A DNA stretch of 36,952 nt from a virus: positions 1-36,952 of IMG/VR virus record IMGVR_UViG_3300035703_002361; one strand, 5' to 3'. Every line of letters starts with the position of its first letter. The stretch's first letter is position 1. Under the pieces are notes generated by a model that had not been told where the DNA came from, ran no database searches, and was given only the letters and a program-made list of their open reading frames with translations. Below, piece after piece: positions 14,847 to 22,951 of this stretch. Made by a program: the position numbers and the translations under genes.

Positions 14847-15217
14847 TTTAAAAAATCAGTAATATTTTGTTTATCTATATTATGAGAATTTAAAGCTTTA
14901 TCATCGATTAGAACATCATAGTGCATTTTTCCCATCACAAGTTGATGATACTTAACTCCCCAAGACTTAAGTTGATCATTTGTTTGATTATACAACTTAC
15001 TATAAATCTCAATAATATTTCCTGCAAATTGAGTCATTCCTCTTGCAGTGTATATTACAATTCTATAACCATCATCGTGTAATGAATTAATCAATTCTAT
15101 TATTTCTTTATAGGGTTGGCAATATAAGTATTTTTTTGGACCCAGATCTTCATATCCTTCAGGTCTAAAACAAATTACATCATCCAAATCAAACGCAATA
15201 ATCTTTTGTCTGTTCAT
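14843..15217 (-). CDS. Small HAD-superfamily phosphatase
   Basis: 124 residues, a cap-less HAD core. AFDLDDVICFRP holds the nucleophile and acid Asp (DLDD), IVIYTARG the Thr motif II, and YDVLIDDKAL the acidic motif with Lys. Such small HADs in polysaccharide clusters dephosphorylate sugar phosphates. A second, related HAD (19248-19559) shares TARG, W-G-x-K-Y-H-x-L and the DKAL ending, so the two are paralogues. The start lies 29 bp inside the upstream gene. Confidence 0.8.
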   Translation of the reverse strand: MNRQKIIAFDLDDVICFRPEGYEDLGPKKYLYCQPYKEIIELINSLHDDGYRIVIYTARGMTQFAGNIIEIYSKLYNQTNDQLKSWGVKYHQLVMGKMHYDVLIDDKALNSHNIDKQNITDFLK

Positions 15218-16178
15218 TTAATAATTTTAGTTTAGAAGTTATTCTCCTCTGTATTAATTTATCAGCGTTTGGAAAATGTATTTTTACTTTTTCTTTAAAC
15301 TCTATATCTGATAAAACATAATGGCAGCAGGTTATGATAATTTGATCTTTAGAGACTCGATTTACATCCGGTATCCATTTTTTCCATTTACCAGAAGTAT
15401 AGCATATTTTGTAAAGAACATCAAATAAAGAACTCCCTTTACACTGCTCCAAATAAAATTCAGATTCAATTTGTCCAAATTCCGGAGCAATATTAATAGC
15501 ATCAAGTCCCGATGCATATCGAGTTTCAACATCAAATGAATCAATTAAATAATCACCATTGTGTTCTTTACTCATCAAACCAAAGTTTTTTACCACTTCA
15601 ATAAAGTTAAGAAGTCTCCCATTATTGAAGTTACCAGTATTTGTTCGTGTCGATAAGTCAAGTCTTGTTCCAGACTGAACCACAGCATATTTGATCTGAG
15701 CAAACTCCTCTTCAGATAAAAAAACCTTTAAGCAAGTAAGAAACCAACTTAAGTCTTCTGGTTCATATTTAAATATTGCCTCCTCTGTTCCGACCTCATA
15801 AAAAATATTTGGATTTTTTGAGTAACAAATTTTTATATAAGTTACAGTTTTTTCTGCTGCTTCATAGATTGAATTTGAATCTTTAAACGGATCAATATGA
15901 ATTAAATTAAGATATTTACAATCATCTAAAAAAGACTGTATACCATCATCTACTTCTAGACCTTGTTTTGGTCCACCATGATCTCTACACAACAATACAG
16001 CTTTTTTATTGAAGTAGTTTGAAAAACTTTTTGTGTCCCACCCATTCACATAACCACCACAATAATCCACTTGGCGTCTAGATGGTATCAAACCAATAAG
16101 ATGCTTTTGACTATGTTTAACTACACAATCAACCACATTCTTACTCATTGGTCCAATATAATACTTTGGAAATATCAT
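15189..16178 (-). CDS. GatZ/KbaZ-like (tagatose-bisphosphate aldolase subunit family) protein
   Basis: 329 residues. The pattern IGLIPSRRQVDYCGGYVNGW, LLCRDHGGPKQG, then LNLIHIDPFK resembles the GatZ/KbaZ TIM-barrel family (I-P-S-R-x-Q-V-D, GGY, DHxGP, IHxD). Later, FYEVGTEEA and QSGTRLDLSTRTNTGNFNNG add a likely sugar-phosphate site. GatZ is the chaperone-like partner of class II tagatose-bisphosphate aldolases; related proteins in surface-polysaccharide loci may act as aldolases or epimerases on their own. It sits between the nucleotidyltransferase-kinase fusion and a HAD phosphatase, so a dedicated sugar-phosphate pathway is likely. Confidence 0.65.
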   Translation of the reverse strand: MIFPKYYIGPMSKNVVDCVVKHSQKHLIGLIPSRRQVDYCGGYVNGWDTKSFSNYFNKKAVLLCRDHGGPKQGLEVDDGIQSFLDDCKYLNLIHIDPFKDSNSIYEAAEKTVTYIKICYSKNPNIFYEVGTEEAIFKYEPEDLSWFLTCLKVFLSEEEFAQIKYAVVQSGTRLDLSTRTNTGNFNNGRLLNFIEVVKNFGLMSKEHNGDYLIDSFDVETRYASGLDAINIAPEFGQIESEFYLEQCKGSSLFDVLYKICYTSGKWKKWIPDVNRVSKDQIIITCCHYVLSDIEFKEKVKIHFPNADKLIQRRITSKLKLLNEQTKDYCV

Positions 16179-17722
16179 TTAGATAACGCAAGGAATAAAT
16201 TATACTTTCCAAAATAATATAAGAACATATCAAGAGGGTGCTCATGAAGTGGAGACATATTAATCCAAATTAAAGCAGTCAATATTTCAATGCCATTGAA
16301 GTTAATATCATTCTCTTCACAGAATTTTTGAAGAATGCCTTTACAATCAATCAAAGACTTTTTAACGTGGACATCGCAGGTAATACCCTTAGAAAAATCA
16401 ATCTCAAAATAGTTATTATATAACATATCATGATTCAATACTAAGTTATGATTTAACTTAGCAAGATCATAGTTCATATCACCAGACTCAATTATACCAT
16501 TAAAGTCTTGTCTCCAATCAATTAATGTGAATGACTCTGATGTTAAAATATTGTCTAGAATAAAATCACCGTGAAATCCTGTCGGAACCTTACCAATAAT
16601 TTCTTTAAAATCAATTTGAGAGACCAAATCTTTGATTCTTGGAACTTCAATGCCATTGATAAAATCAACCTCATCAGATAGGTTGTGTTTATCCAAAAAC
16701 TTTTCAATTCGAAGTAAAGTTTTATCTTTATAAAAAGACAAAGCATTATCATAAAAGTTTTCTTGTTCCTTTGAAACCCATAGGTTTTCTTTTGCCCAGT
16801 TCAGTAACTTAGAAAACTTAATACGGTTTACGGTATCCGATAGCAAGTCTGCAACAACATACTCATACTTATAAAAGTTTTCTGTGCTGTCTAAAAGATT
16901 AGGAGTCAGTCCACTTAAACTTTTACTTCTAAGAACTCTATCATAGCAAATCTTTTTGTTGTGGAAGAACTTAATTACAAAGTCTTTGAATACAAAGATA
17001 TTTTCATCTTCCTTATCCAAAACTTGGATAGTTCCTTTTATCTTAGAGCGAGTTCTCTTGAGTGCATCAATGTTTCCAATATCATACCACTCATCAAGAG
17101 AAACAACAAAAAAATCTTTCATCTTACGAATGACATGGCAATCACTCAGGTCACTAGTTTTCACTGACTTCAAGATACCTTTACAAGCCTTCCAGAATGA
17201 TTGATAGTCCTTAAATCCAGAGACGCCGACATAAACATAATCAAAGTTTTGCTCACCCTTTTCATTGATGGATGATATCTTTCCATTCAAACAGTTAAGA
17301 GTTCTATATGATTGACTATTATCTCCAACTCCACCTATTGACCAATTTGTAGAGAAATCGATGTTGGAAATGTAGTTTTTTGGAAGTATAGTATCACAAG
17401 CATGAAAAACAAATGGACACTGCAAATGCTCCTCGCATAAGGAAATAGAGTAAAGTAAACTACTCCCTTCACCCATATAGTTGTCTACTTCAACGAAAGT
17501 GATATTACGATCTGAATGTGCAAGAGACAGATATTGTTTAACATGAGATCCATAGTGCCCAAGAGTTACAACAAACTCTACATCTTCTGGATAGGATTCA
17601 ATAATGTGAGAGATGACCGCTTTATCACCAACTCTTACTAAACTTTTATTAGTAAACTTAGATAGATTTCCAAGTCTAGAACCAAGTCCACTAGTTGTTA
17701 AAAGAACCTTATAGTCTACCAT
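16175..17722 (-). CDS. Nucleotidyltransferase fused to an APH/choline-kinase-type kinase
   Basis: 515 residues from the chosen ATG, which has GGAGG 7 nt upstream. The N-terminal ~230 residues are a sugar-phosphate nucleotidyltransferase (LLTTSGLGSRLGN as the G-x-G-x-R loop, then NKSLVRVGDKAVI, and HACDTILP as the metal motif). The C-terminal half is an aminoglycoside-phosphotransferase/choline-kinase-like domain: HGDFILDN (Brenner H-G-D-x4-N, near residue 384) and LIDWRQDF. One chain could thus phosphorylate a sugar or alcohol and activate it with a nucleotide. It overlaps the cupin gene by 14 bp and the GatZ-like gene by 4 bp. Confidence 0.82.
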   Translation of the reverse strand: MVDYKVLLTTSGLGSRLGNLSKFTNKSLVRVGDKAVISHIIESYPEDVEFVVTLGHYGSHVKQYLSLAHSDRNITFVEVDNYMGEGSSLLYSISLCEEHLQCPFVFHACDTILPKNYISNIDFSTNWSIGGVGDNSQSYRTLNCLNGKISSINEKGEQNFDYVYVGVSGFKDYQSFWKACKGILKSVKTSDLSDCHVIRKMKDFFVVSLDEWYDIGNIDALKRTRSKIKGTIQVLDKEDENIFVFKDFVIKFFHNKKICYDRVLRSKSLSGLTPNLLDSTENFYKYEYVVADLLSDTVNRIKFSKLLNWAKENLWVSKEQENFYDNALSFYKDKTLLRIEKFLDKHNLSDEVDFINGIEVPRIKDLVSQIDFKEIIGKVPTGFHGDFILDNILTSESFTLIDWRQDFNGIIESGDMNYDLAKLNHNLVLNHDMLYNNYFEIDFSKGITCDVHVKKSLIDCKGILQKFCEENDINFNGIEILTALIWINMSPLHEHPLDMFLYYFGKYNLFLALSK

Positions 17723-18044
17723 ATTTGTCCTCCAATCTAACAATGTCATCTTCACCAAAATAATATCCTAACTGAACCTCAATAAAAATCAAATCTTCTT
17801 CACCAATATTCGTAACTTGATGTGCTGCCTCAACGGGAATTATAATGATATCCCCAACTGTATTTTTAGTTAAAACATCATTAACTTTAACTTCTGCATT
17901 GCCTTTTACAATAATCCATACTTCACTTCTCTTGAAGTGATATTGATAACTAGGTGATTCACCAGGTTTAATGACGATTTTTTTAACTTTCGTATATTCT
18001 TCGTCTAAAAGATTTGTATACGAACCCCAAGGTTTTAATTCCAT
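17709..18044 (-). CDS. Stand-alone cupin of the type II phosphomannose isomerase family
   Basis: 111 residues. PWGSYTNLLDEEYTKVKKI, SPSYQYHFKRSEVWIIVKG (with Gln, His and Glu metal ligands) and IEVQLGYYFGEDDIVRLEDK are the C-terminal domain of ManC/AlgA-type bifunctional enzymes, here without its guanylyltransferase partner. It would isomerise mannose-6-phosphate or a similar sugar phosphate. The frame continues 4 codons upstream to a TTG, but the ATG at 18042-18044 has GGA at the right distance. It overlaps both neighbours slightly. Confidence 0.85.
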   Translation of the reverse strand: MELKPWGSYTNLLDEEYTKVKKIVIKPGESPSYQYHFKRSEVWIIVKGNAEVKVNDVLTKNTVGDIIIIPVEAAHQVTNIGEEDLIFIEVQLGYYFGEDDIVRLEDKYGRL

Positions 18045-18820
18045 ATTATTTTCCAATTTTCTAACTTTGGCAAAAGTAACATATTTAAAAATGGATTATT
18101 ACAATTTGGTCCATCACATTTACGGTGCGATTCTTTTCTAGCGTAAGCATGAAGATGAACTTTAAAATGATCAAGCAGATTCGCTGCTTGCAAATGATAT
18201 ACAAATAAAGAAACTGTATTTTCTATAAGGTGAATATCATCAGAGTTTTCAAGTATTTTCAATATATCTACCAGGTTTGGAGAGATATTGTGTAGATTGA
18301 CAACCTTTGAATGCTTTACGTACTTTCTATATATAAGGTTTTCACCATAGTCACATACAACAGAATAAGGTTCTTTCAATTCTAAACTATTAAACAAATT
18401 ATTTTCCAAATCCTCTTTTCTAGAAAAAAAAAAATATTTGTTTTTAATGATTGGATCAATACCTAGTTTCAAATAAAAGTTATCAGAGTTTGATGCTGGA
18501 CCAGAATGAACATAGTTTTCAAGTGGATTTTCCGTGGACCAATAACTACGACTCAATACCTTGGGATGCCACTCATTAAATCTCGTATCAATAACATCAT
18601 AATTTGCATTACAGATACTCTCAAACTGATGGTCCATAATTGTTTCAATTTTTGGATCATCACCATATAACAAGTTCACAAAGTTTTTACGTGTCTCATT
18701 ATACTCCAAAACTAAGTAAACTTTTTTATAATGATATTGCTGAATCAGATATCTAACTAGACCATTAATACTCACCCAATCACCAAAAGCATCATAATGC
18801 CTTACAAATATAGTTTTCAT
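18035..18820 (-). CDS. Glycosyltransferase-like protein, paralogue set member 1
   Basis: 261 residues from MKTIFVRHYDAFGDWVSING, whose ATG shares ATGA with the upstream stop. The N-terminal H-x-D-x-F-G-D-W motif resembles GT9 heptosyltransferase openings (G-D-x2). The C-terminal half, VNLHNISPNLVDILKILENS, then HLIENTVSLFVYHL and LHAYARKE, recurs in 20246-21181 and in weaker form in 22952-23827. This end looks like the nucleotide-sugar-binding half of a GT-B enzyme. The substrate is unknown. The family is not one I can name precisely. Confidence 0.65.
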   Translation of the reverse strand: MKTIFVRHYDAFGDWVSINGLVRYLIQQYHYKKVYLVLEYNETRKNFVNLLYGDDPKIETIMDHQFESICNANYDVIDTRFNEWHPKVLSRSYWSTENPLENYVHSGPASNSDNFYLKLGIDPIIKNKYFFFSRKEDLENNLFNSLELKEPYSVVCDYGENLIYRKYVKHSKVVNLHNISPNLVDILKILENSDDIHLIENTVSLFVYHLQAANLLDHFKVHLHAYARKESHRKCDGPNCNNPFLNMLLLPKLENWKIIWN

Positions 18821-19251
18821 AAAGATGCTGGATAGTCTGTACAAACAGCAAAGGGAATTCCATTTAATGGTTGAACTATATCTTCACTGGTTATTAATGG
18901 AATAATTACATTTTCATCAATCTTCATTGAAAGATCATGTAACCAGATTTTTCCAGTTGTTGTATAAGTAAAAGGATCATTAGTATGGCAGAATGAATGA
19001 TATGCCCAACATTCAACTGCTGCTTCAATATTCTTGCAATGCAACCACAAGTAGTCTCTACGCTTATCTAACCAGTTATGATCAATCTTATATTGAGGTT
19101 CATCATGTCCCAACCATAGTTCACCATCGATTGAACGAACATCAATCTCTACGTGATATCCATTACCAATCGCACAATCAATATAACTTGGTCGGTTTTC
19201 TTTTTCAGGTATAGGACCACGAATGTTTCCGCGATGAGATATGATTATCAC
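18817..19251 (-). CDS. Glycerophosphodiester-phosphodiesterase-like small protein
   Basis: 144 residues, about half of a full GDPD. ISHRGNIRGPIPEKENRPSY (His-Arg-Gly near the N-terminus), YHVEIDVRSIDGELWLGHDE (Glu and Asp metal ligands, then GHD) and LWLHCKN (H-x-K) reproduce the conserved residues of the PI-PLC/GDPD TIM barrel. It could hydrolyse a glycerol- or sugar-linked phosphodiester, or have become a sugar-phosphate lyase. It lies between a HAD phosphatase and a transferase with 4-bp overlaps. The barrel seems truncated. Confidence 0.7.
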   Translation of the reverse strand: MIIISHRGNIRGPIPEKENRPSYIDCAIGNGYHVEIDVRSIDGELWLGHDEPQYKIDHNWLDKRRDYLWLHCKNIEAAVECWAYHSFCHTNDPFTYTTTGKIWLHDLSMKIDENVIIPLITSEDIVQPLNGIPFAVCTDYPASL

Positions 19252-19559
19252 AGTTCTTCAATCCTCAATGCTTTATCTTCAATAAACAAATCATAAAATG
19301 GTTTATCTGCTCTTAACTCATGATACTTTGCACCCCACTCAGCAAGTTGTTGACGTGTAAGTTCTGTCCAATCAATTTGCTTTCTGGAACCACGAGCAGT
19401 CCAATAAACTATTGTATGACCTTCATCATAAAGTTTATTGATCTTATCTATGTTCTCCTGGATAGGTTGTGCCTTTGTATAGTCATGAGTTGTACCAAAG
19501 TCAACAGAGGTTTCCCGATGACAGATAGTTTCATCAATATCAACATAAATGACTTTCAT
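19248..19559 (-). CDS. Small HAD-superfamily phosphatase (paralogue)
   Basis: 103 residues. VIYVDIDETICHRE is motif I with both aspartates, IVYWTARGSRKQI motif II, and YDLFIEDKALRIEEL the C-terminal acidic motif. It shares TARG, WGAKYHEL and DKAL with the HAD at 14843-15217. It would remove a phosphate from a sugar phosphate made by the neighbouring aldolase or isomerase. It is coupled to both neighbours by ATGA overlaps. Confidence 0.8.
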   Translation of the reverse strand: MKVIYVDIDETICHRETSVDFGTTHDYTKAQPIQENIDKINKLYDEGHTIVYWTARGSRKQIDWTELTRQQLAEWGAKYHELRADKPFYDLFIEDKALRIEEL

Positions 19560-20227
19560 TGATACATATTTCTCCGATAATTTTCATTTGGGCAGGTATC
19601 AACATCAGCGACTTCTTGTTTAGTCAGAAACTTAACTCCACCCAAGAGTTTTGCTCCTACAAAAATATCAGCAGATTTTTCACACATTAAAGTTGCAGCA
19701 GCGCAATCTTTTTTAGATGCAGATGCTGTGATTATACCATGGTTTTGAAGAAGAATCAACTTTGGGAAAAATCCTTCACGCTCAACAAAAGTAGATACAT
19801 GTTTTTCAACCAGTTTTAGAATTGCCTCTCCTGGAGGTGCATAAGGAACTACACAAGACTTAGTTCCGTTTCTTACAATCTGGTCAGGAAACCATCTGTG
19901 TTCTGCAAAATCATAAAGAACGGGTGGTTCTGAACAAAGTATTTTGGTGGTATGTGGTGGATGAGTATGAGCAATAAAGTTCACTTCTGGAAAGGTCTTC
20001 ATAATCCAAGCGTGAAATGAAGTTTCAATACTTGGCTTTTTATGAAGTAATTCTATTTGTGCTCCATTGGTATTACACAAGGTCAGATCTTCTTCTGATA
20101 GTGTATAAAGACTTGTTCCACTTGCTTTGATTAGAAAAGTATTTTCATTCACTCTTACTGAAACATTACCCTCACCACATATGGTGTAATCACTAATCTC
20201 TCTTGCTAATTCTAGTATTTCTTCCAT
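19556..20227 (-). CDS. Class II aldolase/adducin-family enzyme (FucA/AraD type)
   Basis: 223 residues. GEGNVSVRVNENTFLIKASG is the phosphate/substrate-binding start, HTHPPHT carries two Zn-ligand histidines (with HAWIMKTFPE before it), and LLQNHGIITA the third His region. The family splits or epimerises sugar phosphates such as fuculose-1-P or ribulose-5-P, or dehydrates methylthioribulose-1-P. In this operon, next to HAD and GDPD-like genes, it probably builds or trims an unusual sugar phosphate. The start is preceded by a 19-bp A/T gap without a strong Shine-Dalgarno. Confidence 0.85.
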   Translation of the reverse strand: MEEILELAREISDYTICGEGNVSVRVNENTFLIKASGTSLYTLSEEDLTLCNTNGAQIELLHKKPSIETSFHAWIMKTFPEVNFIAHTHPPHTTKILCSEPPVLYDFAEHRWFPDQIVRNGTKSCVVPYAPPGEAILKLVEKHVSTFVEREGFFPKLILLQNHGIITASASKKDCAAATLMCEKSADIFVGAKLLGGVKFLTKQEVADVDTCPNENYRRNMYQ

Positions 20228-20245
20228 ATTTTTAAATTAAACTAT

Positions 20246-21181
20246 TTAATATATAACTTCCCAATTATCCAATTTTGGGTTCAATAACATATTTAAAAAA
20301 TGAGGGTTAGTTTTATAATCTCTTTTCATTTCTTTTCTAGCATATGCATGAAGTTTTATTGGTACTTTTTTCATCCTAGCACTAATTTGCATAAAATAAA
20401 TGAACAAAGCAACTGAATTTTCTATTAAATGTACCTCCTTTGCATTCTCAACTACTTTCAATATATCTAAGTATTTTTCTGATAAATTATGTAAATTTAC
20501 AGTCACATCTTTCTCATTTAAATATTTTCTGTCTATTAAATTTTCAACAGGATTTGATGTTTGATCTTCAATATTATATTGACTACTATACTCACAAATT
20601 GCCACATAATCAGAATTAATATTCAAACTATCAAACAGTTTATTTTCATCTTCATACAATCTATGAAACATAAAATTTTTATATTTTATATCATGTGGCA
20701 TTCCATTGCAATTATAAAACCAATAAGAACAATTATCATATTCTAAAAGTGCTTGTTTGTATTTTCCCCCAAAAGAAATATTATGAAATCCAAATTCTTT
20801 CCCAATTAATGATGGAGTTCCAATATCATCATGAGCATAAAAAACTTTTCCAGGAAGGTGTTTATCTAAAAATTGAGATACAGAAATATGATGGTTATTT
20901 ACGTTATCCACACGATAAACTAAACTAATAAAGTCAAATGTATTTTCATCGATAGAAAGACCAAAAAACTTTTTATCTTCTATATGACAATTTAAAAAAT
21001 AATCATAAGACACTGGATTTATTGTATCATCATGTGCATACATCAATTCTATAAAACTAATAAAATTCCAATGACATAAAATAATTACCTTATCATAATA
21101 TATTGAAAAAAAATTTATCAATCCATTAGTAGAAAATAAACTCCCATAATCATAATAAGTGGAAACATAAAGAATTTTCAT
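20246..21181 (-). CDS. Glycosyltransferase-like protein, paralogue set member 2
   Basis: 311 residues. The N-terminus MKILYVSTYYDYGSLFSTNG parallels member 1 (aromatic, DYG, then NGLxxxF), and the C-terminus repeats its pattern: VNLHNLSEKYLDILKVVENA, HLIENSVALFIYFM, KLHAYARKEMKRDYK and LLNPKLDNWEVIY. The middle parts have diverged almost completely. The ATG overlaps the stop of the GT61 gene. The coding sequence is markedly AT-rich. Same function class as member 1, probably with another acceptor. Confidence 0.65.
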   Translation of the reverse strand: MKILYVSTYYDYGSLFSTNGLINFFSIYYDKVIILCHWNFISFIELMYAHDDTINPVSYDYFLNCHIEDKKFFGLSIDENTFDFISLVYRVDNVNNHHISVSQFLDKHLPGKVFYAHDDIGTPSLIGKEFGFHNISFGGKYKQALLEYDNCSYWFYNCNGMPHDIKYKNFMFHRLYEDENKLFDSLNINSDYVAICEYSSQYNIEDQTSNPVENLIDRKYLNEKDVTVNLHNLSEKYLDILKVVENAKEVHLIENSVALFIYFMQISARMKKVPIKLHAYARKEMKRDYKTNPHFLNMLLNPKLDNWEVIY

Positions 21182-22263
21182 GGTATTTCTTTTGTAAACA
21201 ATATCAACTTATTTAGATCTACCTTCCAAGGTGAGTTTAATCCACCAGAGATTGATAATGCACCATCACTTTCTACACTTTCTTCTACCTTTTCAACAAA
21301 CTCAGTATCATTGAAGTAATGAAGTTGTGTGTGTATCATTGAATACTCAAAGCGCGTATTAATATCAAAGAACAAAGGGCTGTTGATTGAAATGACCTTG
21401 GTTTCTGGTGGTGAAAAGATTACATTACACATACCACCACCGATAGGACCAGCAACATACTTTGCGGAGTTGAACAGTCCAATCTTCTCTTTCATGGTCA
21501 TATTCTCACAAAAGACCTCTTCATATCCGTAGGACTTGAAGAGTTCTACAACTTCATCCTCGTTTACACAACGACGACGCTCCGTATAGTTCGTACCGAT
21601 ATTTTCAAAGTTATTATGCAACCAAGTTCTGCGTGAGATATAAATCTTTTCTGGTCCTTGATAGTCACTCTTCATGCGGTTGATAATATCAAATACTCCT
21701 GAATGTGGTGGAGTGTTTGATAACCCATTGTGAGTCAACGAAGAACCAACCACAACCGTATTATATAAGGTATCTGGATTAAGAAATACCACATCCTTTC
21801 GACCCACTCCTAAGAGTTCCAAGCACTCCCACACGAAGGGATACAAGTCGTCTTTACCCTCAGGAGGACTTACAAGAAGTTTCAGGTCTGGGTGAATCTC
21901 TTTCTCATTGAAGTATGAATAGAGGTAGGGTAGAGTATCATAGATGAAGTGATAATAGTTCGCCATATTATACACAAAGTAGAATACAGGAACCGAGCAA
22001 AAGTTCTTAAAGTGAAATGGATGATCCACTTCATACGCCATCGTTTCTTCATAAACTGTACCACGCCCAAGAGACATAAAAATCTCTCTAGTGGGAAGAG
22101 TAAGTTTTTGAGTTTGATGAGAGTAAATGAGTGGTTGTGGATAATGCTTTGAGAGACCAGTAAACTGAACTGAAAAGAAGTATGCAACTTCTATATCTCT
22201 ACCATTCTCATCTTTTTCTTTGATCAGTCTTGTTCTTCCAGAGTTCCAGTATCCAATCTTCAT
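21178..22263 (-). CDS. Family 61 glycosyltransferase (DUF563)
   Basis: 361 residues. NYYHFIYDTLPYLYSY is the family's N-x-Y-H-x3-D-x-LP motif, KIYISRRTW and RRCVNEDEVVELFKSYGY the middle signature, and FNSAKYVAGPIGGGMCNVIF the C-terminal nucleotide-sugar element (A-x-G-P-x-G-x-G). GT61 enzymes transfer xylose, GlcNAc or similar sugars and are also found in bacterial polysaccharide loci. Its codons are less AT-biased than those of the flanking genes, which may reflect a separate origin. Confidence 0.85.
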   Translation of the reverse strand: MKIGYWNSGRTRLIKEKDENGRDIEVAYFFSVQFTGLSKHYPQPLIYSHQTQKLTLPTREIFMSLGRGTVYEETMAYEVDHPFHFKNFCSVPVFYFVYNMANYYHFIYDTLPYLYSYFNEKEIHPDLKLLVSPPEGKDDLYPFVWECLELLGVGRKDVVFLNPDTLYNTVVVGSSLTHNGLSNTPPHSGVFDIINRMKSDYQGPEKIYISRRTWLHNNFENIGTNYTERRRCVNEDEVVELFKSYGYEEVFCENMTMKEKIGLFNSAKYVAGPIGGGMCNVIFSPPETKVISINSPLFFDINTRFEYSMIHTQLHYFNDTEFVEKVEESVESDGALSISGGLNSPWKVDLNKLILFTKEIP

Positions 22264-22274
22264 ATATTATAGAT

Positions 22275-22916
22275 TCAATAGGGAGCACAATTAAAAAAGT
22301 TTTTATTATATGCGACAATATTGCACCATCTCCATAAATCATTACGATCTTCTATTGGAGTAAGATTTCCATAGTCTTCAAAGAACATATATCTAAAATC
22401 AACAAATCCATATTTTTCAAGATAAGAAAGCATAATTTCTAAATTATCACCAACTTCTTTTTGTCCAGGACCATATTCAAATTGAATAATTTTTACTTTA
22501 TTTAAGTATTCTCCAAATCCACGAAAAACCTTAGTTTCCATACACTCAACATCTATCTTTAAAAAATCTATCTCTTCAATTTGGTTTTCCTTACAGTACT
22601 CATCACCTCTTCGTAACTCACACTTTACTGGTTCTCCAGTAGAATGAGGTCTCTCTACAAAAGAATAAGTACTAGTCCAAAAATCAAAAAAAGTATTTTC
22701 ATCACTCAAACCAAAACAGTTAAAAAACGATTTTTGGTTGTTGTTTGGAAGTTGTTGCAGTTCACTTAAATATTGTGGATATGGTTCAAAATAATGAACT
22801 TCTCCACCAGTTTGAACATAAGGAGAATCATTATAGGAACCAACATCAAAAATTACTTCAACTTTATCAGTAATCTTATTAAAAAAATTAACTTCAGATT
22901 CTAAAATACAATCCAT
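22275..22916 (-). CDS. FkbM-family methyltransferase
   Basis: 213 residues. VIFDVGSYNDSPYVQTG is SAM motif I (with the second Gly replaced), VHYFEPYP motif II, and IDFLKIDVECMETKVFRGFG the family signature. It is smaller than and divergent from the two other FkbM domains of the operon. A 35-bp A/T-rich gap with a possible weak internal promoter precedes it, one of few real gaps in the operon. Confidence 0.82.
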   Translation of the reverse strand: MDCILESEVNFFNKITDKVEVIFDVGSYNDSPYVQTGGEVHYFEPYPQYLSELQQLPNNNQKSFFNCFGLSDENTFFDFWTSTYSFVERPHSTGEPVKCELRRGDEYCKENQIEEIDFLKIDVECMETKVFRGFGEYLNKVKIIQFEYGPGQKEVGDNLEIMLSYLEKYGFVDFRYMFFEDYGNLTPIEDRNDLWRWCNIVAYNKNFFNCAPY

Positions 22917-22951
22917 TTTATCAAATTAGTATAGTATAATTATAGCACACT

